A stretch of 64,000 nucleotides of DNA. It comes from Mesostigma viride. Lineage: Eukaryota; Streptophyta; Mesostigmatophyceae; Mesostigmatales; Mesostigmataceae. Location of the stretch: NCBI GenBank assembly GCA_009746045.1, contig RPFO01000065.1, positions 9,000,542 through 9,064,541 of the forward strand. Direction: 5' to 3'. The number at the start of each line of letters is the position of its first letter. Position 1 is the stretch's first letter. The position numbers were made by a program, and so were the translations under genes. Positions 1 to 10,364 of this stretch are shown here, in pieces. Under the pieces are notes generated by a model, which was given only the letters and a program-made list of their open reading frames with translations, did not search any database and was not told the DNA's origin.

Positions 1-137
1 TTACAGATCAGAGTGAAGGCACCCCATGAAACATAAACAAAGCCAACACTAGCAAGTGTCGATACCACGAAATTCGACAAAATAACTACAGCTGGCATTG
101 GGCACTCCACACCGGTCGCGGAACGAAGTAAAACAGC

Positions 138-2341
138 CTATTGTCCGTGCTGCGCCGCATGTGAGTTGCAGCCCACGGCGGCGGCGCAAGATGTCAGCCA
201 TAGCCCGGGTAAGCGGTACCGAAAGGCGTTGGCGCGCCAGCTAGTACGATCGACGTCCAGGTCCGCGCCAAGCTGCACGCACACACCAAAAATCACATTT
301 CGCGCCACTTTTCGGGTCCTTCTTACGAGGCTACATTTTGGCGGGGCTCGGACCGTTGTGAGGGGCCCGCTGGCCCTCCAGGTCCAGGCGGTCCTCCCGT
401 CCGGAGCCGGCAGCACTCCTTAAAGAAGCCGGCGGTGAGGGTCCCCATGGCCCCGAACTCTGGACAAGATGTACAAAGGGCACCATGACGATGGTGCCCG
501 ACGTCGCCATTGGCCGTGAGCTTGGCCTGCTCATGCAGCCCGGCCGATCTGCCGTGTAGCTAGCCCACCACCTGGGATGCACCAACCACATGGCTAAGAG
601 CCAAGGGGCGAGCCACAGAAACGTCAATGAGCAAGTGCCGGCCGCCTCGATCCCTCAAAGTCCAGAACCACGATGTCAGGTCGGTGGTTGGGGGAGTATA
701 AAGCTGCGCCGTCCGCATCCTCTGACCGGATGTTTGCGTGTGGGAAACCGGAAAACGCGGAACGGACCATGGCAGAGCCCTACCGTCAGGAGGACAGTGT
801 GCAAGTATGTACAAGCTACCAATTCTGACTGATTCTGTTGGCCACCCATGCATGCATGACAGGTAGTGGATCCCAGTGGGGTCCATTGTCCAAGGCCTGC
901 CCGCGCAGCTGCCACAGGGCCGCCTGGCCTGCGGGGACAAGAGGTTGCGGGGCAAACAATTGGTGTCGCAGCGCTAGCTACTGGATAGTGACTGGGCGCC
1001 ACTGAACAATTGGCGGGGGGCCATGGGGAGAGTGCGGATCGAGGTAAGCCGAGCCCACACTATATGCATGCAACGAGAGTGAAAACAGCCGTGGATGCGC
1101 GACCCTGAGCGTTGAGGTAATCAAAAAGAGCCATCCAAACCGCCGTACACGTGCAGAATACGTACCCGCGTAGTTTTTGTGGTGTAATTGGGTGCAGGGA
1201 ATGCTGCGCGGGGGATAGGACCGTGGCGACTGAGGGAGCTAGTGCCCCGAGGAAGGCGGCGTTCGGGCGGCCTAGAGCGGTACGTGCGGAAGGTCTAGTG
1301 CAGGCCTGCTGGATCGATCTCAGCATAAGCATCCTGGATGCCGTGCCGGCGGTGATGAGAGGGTACTGCTCAAGGGGCTGGCGGGGTCCAAGATGCATGT
1401 CAGGCACGTACCGCCGAAGCCAAAACTTAAGGGGAAGGAGCCTCAGACAGATTTCCGCCCACCACTGTTCCGCCCACGAAGTGAGCGACAGAGCCCCAAA
1501 ACGCCTCCGGGGCAAGCGGCTGGCTCAGCACGGGTTAGACCTAAGACCGCAGCCGCGCCTATCCGGCCGGGCAGGGAAGTGATGCAGATAGGTCTAATAT
1601 GAGCCGGTAGATCGATCGGGGCCGGGAACCGGCCAGCCATGCGCCAATTGCCGACGTACGTACTGTATACTGGATGCGTTAGTCGTGGCCCTTGACGGCG
1701 ACCAGCCAGACCTGGGTGGGGAGGGCGCCTCAGAGCGAATAAGCGACGCGAGTGTGCGCGCAAAACCAGAGACGGCAGCCCCTTGGTCTGCGAATTGATG
1801 AAGGCGAGCAATCTGAATGGCAGGACCTCGGCGGTGCGCTCCTCGATGGCCCGGCCCGCAGGGCGTCGATGACATAATATTTTCGGCCCCGATATCAGGT
1901 TTGCCGACCCGCCCGCGACCGGAACGCCGAGGACGTCCAGCCCATGGAGACGTTCGCTCCGGCCCGGCCAGGAGCTGCCGCGGTAAGCCCGAGCAATCGC
2001 CCTGGGGCGAGTACACCGCGCATTTGGCCAGGGTCAACTCGAGGTTGACGGCAGCCACCGACGGCCGTCTGCAGGGCCAGAAGGGACGCGTTAATTGGTG
2101 TCGTGCACGGTGCCCATGACTCAGAGGTAGACGTCACCGAGGTATGCCAGGATGGCAACCGCCAGGTGAGCGGCGTGGAGCCGCGTGGACCGCGCGGATC
2201 GAGGCAAACCTGTAGTAGGGGGGCAGCAAAGTACAGGGGCCCCAGCCAGGGGCCGGGGCGCCCTGCTGGGTGTCGGACCTCGACAGCAAGTCGATCGGCG
2301 CGCGTGCCGTCCTCCATAGTCGGTAAACCCCCACGGGACAA
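138..2341 (-). pseudogene. Decayed copy of a non-LTR retrotransposon (RT plus restriction-like endonuclease)
   Basis: Read on the minus strand, broken frames here match the intact reverse-transcriptase ORF at 3274-5659. Around 1,900-2,340 are RT pieces, including a segment like AAVNLELTLAKCAVYSPQGD. Around 560-955 is a zinc-knuckle and endonuclease piece containing HLLIDVSVARPL. Around 331-450 is the end-of-protein motif REDRLDLEGQ. The order is collinear with the intact copy but no frame stays open, and stops and indels are frequent, so this is a dead copy. Its 3' end is not clear; homology fades at the left edge of the window. The family assignment is secure by comparison within the window. 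Confidence 0.75.
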
Positions 2342-2399
2342 TTAGGCGGCTCCCCCAGTACTGCTCACCTTCCCCCGGCTCCCCTGCATGATGAGGACA

Positions 2400-3051
2400 A
2401 GCAGCGATTCCTCTCTCGTCGCATGCAAGAGGTTGCACGACCTAGCTCACCTGGATGCTGGGCCGGCGACGACCTGGCCCCCGGCCGCGCTCAGCAGCAG
2501 TGCTCAGTGACGCGACCTGTGGCCTGAATACCTCCACCACAAGCAAGACCCCCAGATCGAAGCCCAAGGTGTACTCTAGGGCCGGCGGGGACCTGATGAT
2601 CAACCACAAGATGTTGACGCCCCCAGCGGGCCGGCTAGAATAGCCCAAGCTTAAATCATTGGTAGTCACTGCCGCCATATGGCAGCCATGCCTAGAAGTG
2701 GCCATGTATGCCTACGTGATGGGCCCACACCCGCCCTTACTATAGCCGTAGCAATTTCGAGTCATGCTTTGCCCATGCAGGGAGTTACTCTCTGCTGAGA
2801 GGCCATGTGTACCCCAGCTATAGCCTAGCCACATACCTTCCACCCCATATGTCATGCAGGCCTTCTAGGCCCTCTCCTCAATTAAGCCGCCTTGTGTGCC
2901 TGTGCTTGTTTAGGAGGCATGAACCATCATGGCGCGGTGCAGGTGCACCTTGTGCACCCAGAGCAGGTGATCGTTGTACACCCTACACCTGCAGGTTGTC
3001 GCCCTGATTGTATTACAAACCCATCGATGCCCCTTTCTCAGGGCTATGTGT
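2400..3051 (+). mobile_element. 3' end of an ORF1-only LINE-like retroposon, truncated
   Basis: At 2,455-2,643 a plus-strand frame gives a damaged version of the ORF1 C-terminus found intact elsewhere in the window (a GGDLMINHK-type ending). It is followed by a noncoding 3' UTR to about 3,050. That UTR matches, in reverse, 34,732-35,010 (same order of blocks: Met-less CATGCAGG..., CACCTTGTGCACC, CCCTTTCTCAGGGC). The homology stops just before the terminal hairpin and TTAA tail seen in other copies, exactly where the 3' end of the minus-strand retrotransposon begins. This suggests the larger element inserted at or next to this copy's 3' end. Confidence 0.65.
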
Positions 3052-3273
3052 TACATATATTCATTGAGAATGATAGATTACGGAGGTGAGATAGGCATGC
3101 AACATAAGGAAAAACCCGATAACTGGGAGAATAACCCTGAAGAAATTAATAGTAATCTGACACAGACATCCAAGGATCACGCCATGCAGCGGCACAAGGT
3201 ACAACTAACTATACATCACAAAACTACACGCAGCAACAGCGCTGCCGGCCCACCATGCAGGCCTGGAAGGGAT

Positions 3274-5659
3274 CTAGACCGCATGGGTCGCGACAAAGTC
3301 GGCCCGGGTGCGGCGGAATAACACATCAGCCACGGTGCGAGTGAGGGCGAGTGACAGACGCTGCCGCCAATACGAGGACCACGTGCGGGCCGACCACGGG
3401 GCGGTCTGACCCTCGAGGTCGAGGCGGTCTTCACGGCGCTGGCAGCACTCGTGGAAAAACTCCGCTGTCTTGGGGCCCATGGCCCCGAACTCCTCAAGGA
3501 CAAAGGGGATGACCCGGTGGGGCCCCACATTGCCGTAGGAGGCAAACTTGTCGCGCTCAGCCACAGCGGCAGCAGCGCCGGCATCCACAGCCGCCCGGAG
3601 GATGTGGCGACCGGAAAGCGGCCGAGCCACGGAGACATCGATGAGCAGGTGGCAACCCTGCCCGTCGTAGTCAAGCACGGTAATGTCGGGGCGGTGGTTG
3701 GGTGAGTAGAGGGCGGCCCCATCCGCGTCCTCGCACTTGATGGTGGAGTGGGGAAAGACCGACCGAACCATGGCACACACCACCCGGAGGAGAGCGGTAT
3801 GGAGATAGAGGAACCAGTTCTGGTTCTGCTGGCCACCCATGCACGCGATGTAGTGCGTCCCAGTAGTATCCAGAGCAAGCCCGCAGCTGCCGCAGGACGC
3901 ACCCGCCGTGATGAGAGGTTGCGGGGCAAAGAGCTGGTGGCGGAGAGCGATGGCGTAAAGGGCCGGAACCAGTGTGAACAAAGGGCTCATGGGGAGGGCG
4001 CGCAGGAATGCGGACCCCACGCTCCCCTCAAGGGAAACGGAGTGAAGCCAAGCCTTCCCCTGATCGTTCAAGCTCGCATGCAGACCCATCCAGTCGGCAC
4101 AGTGTAGTATACCCGCGTAGGTCTTTTGTTGTTTTTCATGAACGCAGGCAGGGAAGACACTAGGACTGACGACAGTGGACACGCCGGGCGTGCCCCGGGG
4201 CAGGCGACGGTGGACGGCCTGAGCGGGGCGGACGAGGTCGCAAGCCTGCTGGATCCCGAGGTAAGAATCCTGCACAGCCTGCACAAAGGGGAAGGGGGAT
4301 GGGGTGACCAAGTCGGGAATGGCGCTGACGGCGCTGGGGACCAACCGGCGGATCTCCGCCCAGGCCTGAGCAACAGAGCCAAGGAAGGCGGCGGGGGCGA
4401 GGCGGGCGGCGCGGGTGAGCCCACACCCGCCCATGCGGCAGGGGAGGGTGGCCAAGCGCATGGAGTGAGCTGGCAGGCTAGGGCCGGGGAGGAGCACCTG
4501 CAAGGCGGCCTGAATGCGCTCGTCATGGCCTTCCGCGGCAAGCCGCACCAAGTGGGGGGGAGCGCCACGGAGCCAGTGAACCACCCGCGGGTGGGCGCAA
4601 AACCACAGGAGGAGCCCTTTGGTCTGGGGGTCCTTGAGGCGCGCCCAAGTCTCGAGGACATGGGTGCGCTGTTCCACGGTGGCCCGGAGCTCCTCTTCGA
4701 CGTAGTCAGGGTCACCCACAGGGACGCCCAGGCACGAGAAACCACGCGCCCGCGCCAATGCCCCCGGGATAGCCGCGGGGAAGCCAGAGCAGTCCCCCTG
4801 GGGCGAAAAGACTGCACACTTGGGGAGGGTGAGCCGAAGGTTGATGGCCGCCATGGCCACTTCAAGGGCAGCCAGGGCGGCAACCACAGCGTCGGCCGGG
4901 CCAAGGGCATGGATATCGTCCATATAGGCGAGGAGCACGACATCCGGGTGCGCAGCGTGGACACCTTGGAGAGCCTTGTGCAGCGGGGCAGACAGGTAAA
5001 AGGGGCCGAGGGGGTCACCTTGCTGGGTTCCCGTGCGGGAAGCGATGTCGGCGAACGTCCCATCCTCCATGAGGAAGGAGAGTTGAGTGGGTTCGCCGTA
5101 GCAGGCTGCTGTCCACGCAAGAAGGTCAGGGAACGCCTCGCCGACGGCCTCAAAGATGCTAGCCTTGGTGACAGCATTGAACGCATTGTGGCAATCCACC
5201 TTCAGCGCCACATGGGTCGGATGCGTCTCGAGGTAGGCCTGAACTGTGTGCACGATGATGTCGCTGCCCCCTTTGGTGGCGACGCCAAGCTGGGCCGCGA
5301 CGGACTCCTCAGTATCACTCCGGTTGGGGCAGAAGTAGGCGCGAAACTCGGGGGCCTTTTGGCGACAAATGACCTTACTCACCAGCTTGCGTAGGACCTC
5401 GCCGCAAGCAATGGGACGAACGCGGCCAGCAGGCGGGGGGACGTCGTCTTTCAGGAGGGCAATGAGGCGTGCCCCAGCCAGCCAAGGGCGCGCCGCGGGG
5501 GCCAGGGACCCCGCGGCCAAGTCGGCAGCAGCCTCAAAGAGTGCGGTCGCCCCGCCATGGCCCGCCATCACGGAGAGGTGCTCGTAGCGCCAGCCTGAGG
5601 GGCCGGTGGAGGAGGCGTTCGGCAGATCCTTCAGCACAGCCGTGAAGATGTCCAGGTCC
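3274..5659 (-). CDS. Reverse transcriptase with C-terminal restriction-like endonuclease (3' part of split ORF)
   Basis: The frame is open from the hAT insertion point to a TAG at 3,274-3,276, about 795 codons. It shows RT motifs in order: RLIALLKDD near residue 60, a CHNAFN palm motif near 150, TQQGDPLGP near 205 and the catalytic YMDD box near 240. Next comes a thumb-like region. The C-terminal third holds a CxxC...H...C knuckle (CGSCGLALDTTGTHYIAC, near 585-600) and a nuclease signature RPDI...HLLIDVSV near 645-665, with a following basic residue. These features fit target-primed reverse transcription by R2-like elements, where the nuclease nicks DNA and RT copies from the nick. There is no ATG at the upstream end; the first candidate start (5,637) is GTG, because the true frame continues upstream across the transposon insertion. 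The domain itself looks undamaged. Confidence 0.85.
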
Positions 5660-6177
5660 AGGACAATCAGAGTGAGATCGTACGTTATACGCGTTATACG
5701 GTCACGGTGGAGTATAATGTATAATACGGTATAATGCGGTATAATACGGTATTATACGTTTTCGTACGGACACACTCAGAATACTCTGATTTTACACATT
5801 TTAAGACACCCACCATCAATCCACATGTTTTTAACACTGTTTTGGACATAATCCAAGGTTGCCCTACCCTCGGCTATACTCTATACGGTGGATATTGTGG
5901 ACACGATCGATGTATTGCATGTAATACTGAGAATGTAAACGTGCGCATGCATAATTGTGTGTATGTGTATATATGTGGCTTTATATTGGTTATGTTTACT
6001 TGGGTGCCTTCACTTTGATGCAAGTAATTATATATTTTAATATATATATGTGGCTGTGCATGCACGCAAATACTACAGTAGTATACAATTAATGCATGTA
6101 GTATGTTTGCATGGTGCGATGCTATGTGAATATACTGAGCTGCATGTGACTACAGGTGTGTGACTCGTGGTGTGCAT

Positions 6178-6248
6178 TAATTAATTAATTAACTGAATTA
6201 ATTAATTAATATTAATTAATCTCGTGTCCCCGTTGGGGAACCACGGAG
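6178..6248 (-). repeat. Retroposon tail: TTAA repeats beside a CAAC-loop hairpin
   Basis: AT-rich TTAA/AATT repeats (6,178-6,220) abut a hairpin at 6,221-6,248. On the minus strand the stem CTC-GTG-CCCC pairs with GGGG-CAC-GAG around a CAAC-type loop. It belongs to the same hairpin family as those at 19.8, 22.7, 23.4 and 33.0 kb, and marks the 3' end of a minus-strand retroposon, here inside the hAT element. The upstream body of this insertion is not recognised. Confidence 0.6.
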
Positions 6249-6527
6249 GCTAAACAGGTGGGGATGTGATAAGTAACTCACATATTCTCACCTTCCATAC
6301 AACAACCTTGTTTTCCAGCAGGCTGAAGAGCATGACAGGCGTCTATGAGCTCGCCAGCTCCTTGCAACGGTGATGCCGCTCCCAGGCAGCTAGGGTCCTT
6401 GACTACGCAATATAGAATGTCTACCGTGTGAAAACCTCCATACAGGAAGCGTAGCAAAGCCAGATAACTGCCCGATCAATTCTGGGTAGCTTTAGGAAGC
6501 ATGGCATACGCAGCGTAAGGAAAACCA

Positions 6528-7189
6528 TTGAAAGCTGCGGAAAATCTGATAGCACAACTGCAACAAGTGGAGAACAAAATAGCAAGAAAAACCCAGAAAC
6601 GGCGCAAAAAGTTTCATGCCAGGTTCATTAAGAGCGCAAACAGACTGGGCGGTGACATGCGGCAAATCAACGTACCACGGCCGGCATTATTTCCTACCCA
6701 GGCGCGCAAGAAAAGCCAGCCAGCCATGGATGGATTAACCGCGGATCGCGCAGGCCTGAACGAAATCATTTTAGAAATGACAGGAAATGGCCGCAGATCG
6801 AAGATGCTTAGGTTATTTTCATGGTGTCCGTTACTAAACGGCTCTTGCTGCATCAAAATAACCCACGAATGTCGAGTTCTACCGTCGCAGGCACACATGC
6901 TAGATTATTCATCGCGGCCAAATTGACGTTGGATGAGACCCCCGTGCAAATCTGTACCAACAAAGGCAGCGAATTTGCAAATAGTGCAGATCTTGCTATG
7001 AAACATCATAATAGAACATCACTTTTAACCATCGGCTTAATTTTTTCGCCTGTCGCCCGCCGGATTAGCCATATTTTAACGGAACGCACGTCGCCATGGC
7101 CACCTCCGCACGGTGCGCGCACTGTGCACCACAATGTCAAAATAAGATCGCGTCGAATTGTGAAAGTTCAGACGGGTCAGTACTTATAG
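6528..7189 (+). pseudogene. Possible degraded integrase-like fragment
   Basis: Two overlapping frames (6,528-6,926 and 6,821-7,189) sit inside the hAT element. The second contains CTNKGSEFANS, which resembles the DxGxEF region of retroviral-type (rve) integrases, but the flanking catalytic residues cannot be recognised and the frame is broken. The base composition is more AT-rich than the surroundings. This is a weak assignment; it may be captured sequence or chance. Confidence 0.2.
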
Positions 7190-7416
7190 TAGAGATACGA
7201 AATCTGTGGCTTCAAATCGTTGCCCTGTCGTTCTGGCATCCTAGCCGCGCAAAACGTAAAAAAAACGCGGAAAACACGGCATCATACGGTATAATACGGT
7301 ATTATACGTCATTATACGCTAAAACGTATTATAACGTATGAATCATACGCTCAAAGCCAGCGTATTACGTATTATACCGTATTATACCGTATTATACGGC
7401 GTATGATCTCACTCTG

Positions 7417-8954
7417 AGGACAATAGGCGGGGGCGGGGGGGTGGCCGGGGCGGGCACCGCAAAGGCCGGTTCGTCGGGGTGAAGGTCGCGCAAAGCCTGC
7501 AGGGTAGTCGGGGGAGTGGAGGGAGCCAACGCGGTCAGTTCAAGCTTTTGCATGGCCCGGCTCAATTCACCTACCTTCACCAACCGCATGACGTCAGCTT
7601 CCACCCGGGCAAAGGAGGCGGCCCCCGACACCCGGGTGGAGGCCGGAGGCTGCAGCGCCCACAGCCCTTCCCAATCCCCGAGGAGGAACCGCCGGCAGCG
7701 AGCGATGACCGCACCCTGTACGCCACGCACGCCCCGCTCCAACGGCGCTAAGAGGAGCCGGGGGGTGACGAGAAACAGCTTGTGGCCGAGTTCGTCGAGA
7801 GGGTGACTATGCATCCGGGCCAGGGAAAGCAGGGCGCAGCGCGTAAACAAGCTCCGGGCGCGGTGAGGGACGTCCGGGAGCGTCATGCAAGGGTTGCGCG
7901 CACAGGCGGCAAAAGGGAGCGTGGCCAGGAATGCCCAGCCTGCCGAGAGGTCCCCCGGATCGCTCGTACCCTGCGATGCCGGTGGAGGGGCAGGGGCCGA
8001 CCGAGGGGCCGCCCCGGACCGGGAGGCCGGTGCGGCCGCCGGGCCGCCGGGCAGGCCGTTCTGGGGGGTTTGGCGGCGGCACTGCCGCTCATGCTGGTAC
8101 CGCCCGTGGATCGAAAAAATCCGCTGGCAATGGGCTGCCGGGCAGCGGTAGCAGTCCATGGCGCGCATGGCGGCCTCCGTGATGTGGGGGTGGGAAGCCC
8201 GAATGTGCACCAGCAACGAATTCCGGTTGGGCAGGCGCGCGCCACACGGGTCACCAAGGGGACCATCGACTTGGCAATAATGGAAGCCATCTGAGGGGGT
8301 GCGCCCACCCGGTTGGGCCGGCCCGGGTCGAGAGGGGGAGGGGTCGGGAGCACCCTCAGCCAGAGGAACTACAGCTGCAGCGGAACCCAGGGCGGGGCCG
8401 GCCGCCGGGCGGTCAGCAGGGCTCGTGGCAGCCGAGGACAAGACCGGCGCGGGGACGGCCCCCACGGCCGGGAGGGGGGCGCTGGAGGAGGCAGCCAAGC
8501 CGGCGCGCGACCCACGACCACGCACAGGGGAGGCAGGTGTCGGGGCAGGCGCGTGGGACTGGCGGCGCACGGACACGGGCGAGGGCCCCAGCGGGAGAAC
8601 GCCAGGAGGCAAGGGGGAAAGGACCGCGGCCCGGCAAAGGGGGCAGGTGGCGGAGGTCGCGTGCAAGCTCGTGGCGATGCAAGCTTGATGGAAGACGTGG
8701 CCGCAAGCAGGGAGGCGGCAGAGACCGTCACCAGGGCGAGGCAGGTCCAAGCAGATGGGGCAGGAGGGGCCGCTGGCAGTGACATCCACCAAGTGGGCCG
8801 GCCCGTAGTGGGCGGGCGCCGCGTCCCACCCCAGCTCCCAGCTCGGCAGTCGGGCGATCTCATCGGCGGAGAGAAGACGGCGGCGCGGACCAGCAGGGTG
8901 CCAGACATGGGGGATGCCCGCAAGCTCGAGCACATCGTGCAAGATGGCGGGCAC
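7417..8954 (-). CDS. RING- and C2H2-finger part of the retrotransposon polyprotein (truncated by transposon)
   Basis: This part of the retrotransposon polyprotein stays open from the G9 frameshift region to the hAT insertion (about 510 codons). It ends with seven foreign residues encoded by the hAT terminus. Near residues 40-90 is a RING-type finger: CPICLDLP, then an HVFHQAC core, then CPLCRA. After a proline/alanine-rich linker, near residues 220-290, are C2H2-like fingers: a CGARLPNRNSLLVHIRASH segment and CPAAHCQRIFSIHGRYQHERQC-type spacing. C2H2 fingers before the RT bind target DNA in R2/NeSL elements. A RING normally recruits an E2 ubiquitin-conjugating enzyme, so an E3 ligase activity is possible but unproven. 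The first usable start is GTG at 8,954, which supports translation as part of a longer upstream frame rather than as an independent gene. Confidence 0.75.
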
Positions 8955-8968
8955 GGCCGCACCCGCGC

Positions 8969-10138
8969 TCAGCTCAAGAACACGCCCCCCCCCGCATCGT
9001 ACAGAACCAGGTCGCCGGCGTGCACGGTGACAGGAGCCCCGAAGTCAACGCGCAGGCGGGCGGCTTGCGCTGGGGTGACCGCCGTAGTCAAGCGCCCGTG
9101 GGCCTGCGCAACAAGGCCGGCCGAGCCGGGCCCGGCAGAGGCAAGAAACGTGTGCAGCTGAGGGCGATCGAGCAAGGCGTGGTCGGTGGCCCCCCCAGCG
9201 AGATATGTCGCACGGGCGGCCTGCTGGGCCTGCACGGCAAGCCCTGTAGCAAAGAGCACCACCGCCTGCGCCACTTGAGCGTCCAGATTCAGGAGCCATT
9301 CTTGGCGCACCGCGGGCAGGTGCCAAGGCAGGCGGCCGCCGGCATGGTAGTCCTCGAGGACAAACCCCCAAAGCGTGGAGGCAAGGACAGGGGGGGAGGC
9401 TGCCTGCAGCATGTGCCGGACACGAACCACAAGGGCACTAAATTCAGGGGGCCGTGGGAGCGTAGGAAACGCCGCGTGCAAGCCGACAGCGTCCAACAGC
9501 AAGGGGCAATACAGCCAAGAGAACGTGGCGTGCCGGAGCGCGCTGACGCCCGCAATGTTGGTGGGGGGCCAAACGGAGAAGTCGTGGGACCCAAGCGCGG
9601 CCGACCAGGGGCCCACCACAGGAGTCGCCGCAGGGTGTCCCACAGCCTCAGGGAGGAGAGCCGCCAGGGACCCCTCAAGCACAGGAGGACGCAGGTCAGT
9701 GGCCACCGCCGTGCTGGCCGGAGGTGGATCCCCAGAGCTAGGCGGGGCAGGGCCAGGGGACCCCGCGGAGGGGCCGGACGTGACGGCGCGGGGAGAGCGG
9801 GAGCACGGTGTGGAACCCTCCACGAGGTCCGCAAGGCCCAGGAGAGGGTCCAGCGAGGGGCTGCGGGAGGGGGCGCGGGCCGAATGGGATCCCGGGGTCG
9901 ACACGGCCGCGCGTCGGGAGCCTAGGGACGGCCGAGGCGGGGCCACGCAATGAGGGCACGCCCAAGGACCCGGGGGAGGCAGCCGGAAGAGGGGCGGGAC
10001 CAAGCAGCGCGTGTGCCAGCCGCATTGGCACGAATCACACACAAGGAGACGGGGGGCATCCTCACCACTGTGGCAGACCTCGCACACAAGCGAGAGTGGC
10101 ACAGGGGCGCCACGACCGCCGTCGTCCAGGTCGCCCAT
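8969..10138 (-). CDS. PHD-finger N-terminal part of the retrotransposon polyprotein
   Basis: This 389-codon frame starts with an ATG at 10,138. Residues about 18-65 form a C4HC3 PHD finger: CEVC, CDSC, a WHTRC stretch and WACPHC. PHD fingers usually read histone H3 tails, so this domain could tether the element to particular chromatin; that is inference. A serine/proline-rich linker follows, then a conserved-looking globular region (residues about 190-380) that I do not recognise. The frame stops at 8,969 just after a run of nine G residues on the coding strand (8,985-8,993). With one extra G, or a -1 ribosomal shift, translation would continue straight into the RING ORF. No separate start is needed downstream, which supports a single polyprotein. 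Confidence 0.7.
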   Translation of the reverse strand: MGDLDDGGRGAPVPLSLVCEVCHSGEDAPRLLVCDSCQCGWHTRCLVPPLFRLPPPGPWACPHCVAPPRPSLGSRRAAVSTPGSHSARAPSRSPSLDPLLGLADLVEGSTPCSRSPRAVTSGPSAGSPGPAPPSSGDPPPASTAVATDLRPPVLEGSLAALLPEAVGHPAATPVVGPWSAALGSHDFSVWPPTNIAGVSALRHATFSWLYCPLLLDAVGLHAAFPTLPRPPEFSALVVRVRHMLQAASPPVLASTLWGFVLEDYHAGGRLPWHLPAVRQEWLLNLDAQVAQAVVLFATGLAVQAQQAARATYLAGGATDHALLDRPQLHTFLASAGPGSAGLVAQAHGRLTTAVTPAQAARLRVDFGAPVTVHAGDLVLYDAGGGVFLS

Positions 10139-10364
10139 CTCCTGCAGGTGCGCCGCGATGCGTAAGGACCGACGCGGCGCAGGGGCGCCACTAGGCAGCG
10201 CATCCCGCGCCCGGGAGGTGCGCGTCGTGAAGGAGGCATGGGGGAGGTGCGTAAAACAACGGAACCGGAAGCGCGGGGGGAGAGCGAGATGCGGACGCGG
10301 GGGGTTTGGGGGGCGTGCCCCCCAAGCGGGGGGTTTGGGGGGCGGCAGCCCCCCAACGCGGGGC
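10139..10364 (-). other. G/C-rich leader between the tandem array and the retrotransposon ORF
   Basis: This is a 226-bp stretch with several G6/C6 runs (about 10,297-10,365) that can form nested hairpins or G-quadruplexes. It lies directly upstream of the PHD ORF on the minus strand and directly abuts the first 230-bp unit, so it is the natural candidate for a 5' UTR. No promoter motif could be identified with confidence. Confidence 0.4.

Larger units (their letters stand above)
5668..7416. mobile_element. hAT-like DNA transposon (non-autonomous) inserted in the retrotransposon
   Basis: The ends are inverted copies starting CAGAGTGAGATC (5,668 onward, and reverse complement ending 7,416). 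Subterminal regions are rich in inverted GTATTATACCGTATTATAC-type repeats (5,690-5,765 and 7,262-7,400). The insertion is flanked by an exact 8-bp duplication, AGGACAAT, at 5,660-5,667 and 7,417-7,424. An 8-bp target duplication and a terminus starting CAG are typical of the hAT superfamily. The 1,749-bp interior has no recognisable hAT transposase, so it depends on an enzyme from elsewhere. It also carries a TTAA-hairpin insertion near 6,180-6,248. P-like elements also make 8-bp duplications, but the terminus favours hAT. Confidence 0.85.
3052..10364 (-). mobile_element. Large non-LTR retrotransposon with restriction-like endonuclease (R2/NeSL-like architecture)
   Basis: The element is read right to left: a G/C-rich leader (10,139-10,364), a PHD-finger ORF (8,969-10,138), a RING plus C2H2 ORF (7,417-8,954), the RT and endonuclease ORF (3,274-5,659) and a roughly 220-bp 3' UTR. 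The 3' boundary near 3,052 is set by a second fragment at 20,200-20,612, where homology begins at the same sequence (ATTCATTGAGAATGATA). Removing the hAT element at 5,668-7,416 and one copy of its target duplication makes the RING and RT parts one continuous frame. Adding one G at a G9 run joins the PHD part. The ancestral protein was therefore about 1,700 residues. An RT followed by a CCHC knuckle and a PD-(D/E)XK nuclease, with N-terminal zinc fingers, is the plan of early-branching site-specific LINEs. No APE-type endonuclease or LTR was seen. Exact clade not determined. Confidence 0.8.

Noticed and set aside
4126-5394. 422-codon plus-strand frame opposite the reverse transcriptase
   Set aside because: High-GC shadow of the minus-strand RT gene; composition and lack of motifs fit an antisense frame.
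8313-9161. 282-codon plus-strand frame opposite the RING/PHD region
   Set aside because: Gly/Arg-rich antisense shadow; the minus strand has real zinc-finger motifs.
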